Of a stretch of DNA of 6,538 nucleotides, positions 4,910 to 6,538 are shown piece by piece (position 1 is the stretch's first letter; every line of letters starts with the position of its first letter). The notes under the pieces were generated by a model, which was given only the letters and a program-made list of their open reading frames with translations, was not told where the DNA came from and did not search any database. Position numbers and translations under genes: made by a program. The DNA is taken from assembly GCA_937885645.1 (NCBI GenBank), contig CALABJ010000012.1:1-6538 (forward strand), in the 5' to 3' direction. This stretch comes from RGIG4097 sp937885645. GTDB taxonomy: Bacteria; Bacillota; Clostridia; Christensenellales; CAG-917.

Positions 4910-6537
4910 AACTCAATTACCCCTAATATTGTTTCTATAGTTTGTTGCACTCCATTTCGAATGAAATGCTCTTTAAGATGTCCTTGTGTAAAACTATATT
5001 TTACGCACTTGGTCGCTGTTTCCATAGCAAACAACAGCGCATCGGTTTTTTTATACACTCCTTTTATTATCTTATTATTAATTCCTTGCACCGCAATATT
5101 TGAACTTTTTAATACTGCGCGATCGAGATCTGGCCCGAACTTTCCCAGTCCGAAAGATAATATAGCTGAACTGACTGTTTGGCACATAATATCAACAATG
5201 TCTTGTTCGCTAAAATCCCAATCTTTTTTTATGCCCGTAGTTATTACGCCATTTACAAAATCAAGGCCCGCGTCAATAACTCCTGTTGCAATGGGACCAA
5301 GACCCGTAGCGGCCAAAGCCCCAGAAAGTCCACCAAACAATCCATCCACAATGGCAACATCCCAGTTCACTTCGCCATCATTCTCTATCGCCTGAGAAAC
5401 CGCTGAAACGGTGAATGACATAGCAAAACCAATAATGAACCCCCAAATGATTGCAGACAGCACAAATGTGCCATGAGGGTCTGTCTCCATTATGGGATTG
5501 TTCCCACAATATGAATAGAGGTTTATGCCGCCAAGGGTTTGAGGGTCAAGATATTCAAGACCGTCCGCATTGATGAATCTGCCTGTGACAGGATCGTAGT
5601 AGCGAGTTTGGAGATAGTAGAGCCCAAGGTCGCTGTCCCAATAGTATCCTCTATAACGGAAAGGATTGAGGGTGCCAACACCGGCCTGTTGGGATACAAT
5701 GGTGCAGTTGCCGTATGCATCATATGCATATTCAGCAACCTTGTTTGTGCCACAATAGATTGCGGTGATATCACCAAACAGGTTTTTGCGATATGTGTAC
5801 AGCGTACCATTCTCCACATAACCGCAGACACCTTCCTTATTATACAGATATATACGCTCTGTAGGGGCAGGAAGACTGGTGCCCATGATCATAGAGACCT
5901 CAGAAATGAGTCTGTCTCCGTCGTAATTGTAGCCAACGGACTTAATCAGAGCATCGGCAGAAGTATAAAATCCTTTGCTTCGTCTTTGACCATTTCCGTC
6001 ATAAGACATGCGTATAATGCTGCCAGATGAGGTTGTGTGCTCCGCAAGATTTCTGCCTCTTGTCCACACGAAGCTCTTACCCCTATATGACACAGGATTG
6101 CCTGCATTGTCATAGGTGATTGCCTGTCCGTTGAATGAGGTGAGTTGGTCCTTCCAGTTTGAATTACCGTATGTATAGACGTTTGTTGCTGTGGCAGAGC
6201 CAACTGTTCCAGTTGTGTATGCATGCTCTGTTCTGCTGACAATATTTCCACCTACATCATAAGTCCAAACGATGGTTTTGTCAAGCGTGGGGTTGTTCTC
6301 TCGGATCAACCTGCCAATGCCATCATAAACGTAGGTGGTGCCACCATAACTCACAATATTGCCGTTGGCATCGTAGTCAATATGTTCAGTCTTTTCAAGA
6401 GTTGCGGTGCCATTAACAACATTGTAGTGCTTGATTGCACTCATATAGTTGGTTGTTCCAGTTTGCACAAGAATATAATCAATTGCGGTGGGGTCAACCG
6501 CTTGACTCTTAGGAAGAATAGGCAAAATAGGTGTCAA
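4906..6537 (-). CDS. Rhs/YD-repeat polymorphic toxin, C-terminal part (5' end beyond window)
   Basis: The frame is open to the right edge, so the protein's N-terminus, any secretion signal and most repeats are off-window; TTG at 6537 is not its start. Numbered from there, YD repeats appear at YDANGNIVSY (55-64), YDGIGRLIRE (71-80), YDVGGNIVSR (93-102), YDNAGNPVSY (142-151) and YDGNGQRRSK (179-188). The Rhs core follows: NLFGDITAIY (252-261), YDAYGNC (272-278), RYRGYYWDSDLGLYYLQTRY (294-313), NLYSYC (339-344), ending in DPHG (353-356). Rhs proteins enclose and deliver a C-terminal toxin in contact-dependent competition. After the core come a hydrophobic segment (358-380), DGEV (387-390), a Gly-rich stretch (400-436), and a last part of about 100 residues rich in Ile, Val and Lys with no motif I recognise. 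The putative immunity gene overlaps by 4 nt. GC content falls from the repeats (27 of 60 in 6121-6180) to the tip (16 of 60 in 5041-5100), typical of a swapped tip. Confidence 0.9.
   Translation of the reverse strand: MTPILPILPKSQAVDPTAIDYILVQTGTTNYMSAIKHYNVVNGTATLEKTEHIDYDANGNIVSYGGTTYVYDGIGRLIRENNPTLDKTIVWTYDVGGNIVSRTEHAYTTGTVGSATATNVYTYGNSNWKDQLTSFNGQAITYDNAGNPVSYRGKSFVWTRGRNLAEHTTSSGSIIRMSYDGNGQRRSKGFYTSADALIKSVGYNYDGDRLISEVSMIMGTSLPAPTERIYLYNKEGVCGYVENGTLYTYRKNLFGDITAIYCGTNKVAEYAYDAYGNCTIVSQQAGVGTLNPFRYRGYYWDSDLGLYYLQTRYYDPVTGRFINADGLEYLDPQTLGGINLYSYCGNNPIMETDPHGTFVLSAIIWGFIIGFAMSFTVSAVSQAIENDGEVNWDVAIVDGLFGGLSGALAATGLGPIATGVIDAGLDFVNGVITTGIKKDWDFSEQDIVDIMCQTVSSAILSFGLGKFGPDLDRAVLKSSNIAVQGINNKIIKGVYKKTDALLFAMETATKCVKYSFTQGHLKEHFIRNGVQQTIETILGVIEL
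5908..6378 (-). repeat. YD-repeat region of the Rhs protein
   Basis: At least five degenerate units of the form YDxxGNxxSY or YDGxGxxxR are encoded here, spaced roughly 15-40 residues apart. They are protein-level repeats that build the Rhs beta-shell; the DNA copies are too diverged to be simple tandem repeats. The array continues upstream beyond the window. Confidence 0.75.
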
Positions 6538-6538
6538 A

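Noticed and set aside
4961..6030. Plus-strand open frames of 144 and 163 residues opposite the Rhs gene
   Set aside because: They run antisense to a well-supported Rhs reading frame and show no recognisable domain or start signal.
5908..6378. CRISPR-like or tandem DNA repeat in the YD region
   Set aside because: The periodicity is at the protein level only; repeat units differ in length and base sequence and there are no spacers.
6535..6537. TTG at the right edge as the start of the large Rhs protein
   Set aside because: The frame is open to the window end and a protein with YD repeats needs a much longer N-terminal part.

Overview
The window looks like a chromosomal stretch from a low-to-mid GC Bacillota (clostridial, probably gut-associated) genome. 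The signs are near-consensus AGGAGG ribosome binding sites, a consensus vegetative promoter, a split two-subunit transketolase and Gram-positive-style Rhs/YD-repeat proteins. The species cannot be named from the sequence. It holds two convergent blocks.

Plus strand, 1-3011: a terminator of an off-window gene (33-54) is followed by a strong promoter (67-95) with small dyads in its spacer and leader. A compact three-gene operon follows: transketolase N-terminal subunit (156-1016), transketolase C-terminal subunit (1030-2031) and a protein of unknown role that resembles SCP2-type lipid-carrier domains (2046-2966). Gaps are only 13-14 nt, each with a strong Shine-Dalgarno sequence. A hairpin terminator closes the operon at 2984-3011. 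The first two products should form one heteromeric TPP enzyme of the non-oxidative pentose phosphate pathway. The third gene's link to it is unknown.

Minus strand, 6538-3034 (read right to left): the 3' part of a large Rhs protein enters from the right edge (4906-6537). It carries YD repeats, the Rhs core ending in DPHG, a hydrophobic linker and a variable C-terminal tip. A membrane protein that may carry a PH-like domain (4337-4909, GTG start, 4-nt overlap) follows and is the best candidate immunity gene for that tip. Two hairpins (4307-4331 and 4246-4274) come next. Beyond them lies a second, 5'-truncated Rhs core plus a different tip (3327-4259) without a credible start codon, and directly after it a small four-cysteine protein (3072-3326) that is its likely immunity partner. 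This is the classic layout of an Rhs locus with an orphan toxin-immunity cassette behind the active gene, available for recombination through the shared core.

The most interesting points are the apparently silenced orphan cassette, bounded by two exact copies of a 13-bp palindrome; the two unassigned tips and their putative immunity proteins; and the SCP2-like gene tied to transketolase. No tRNA, rRNA, CRISPR array, transposase or integrase was seen.
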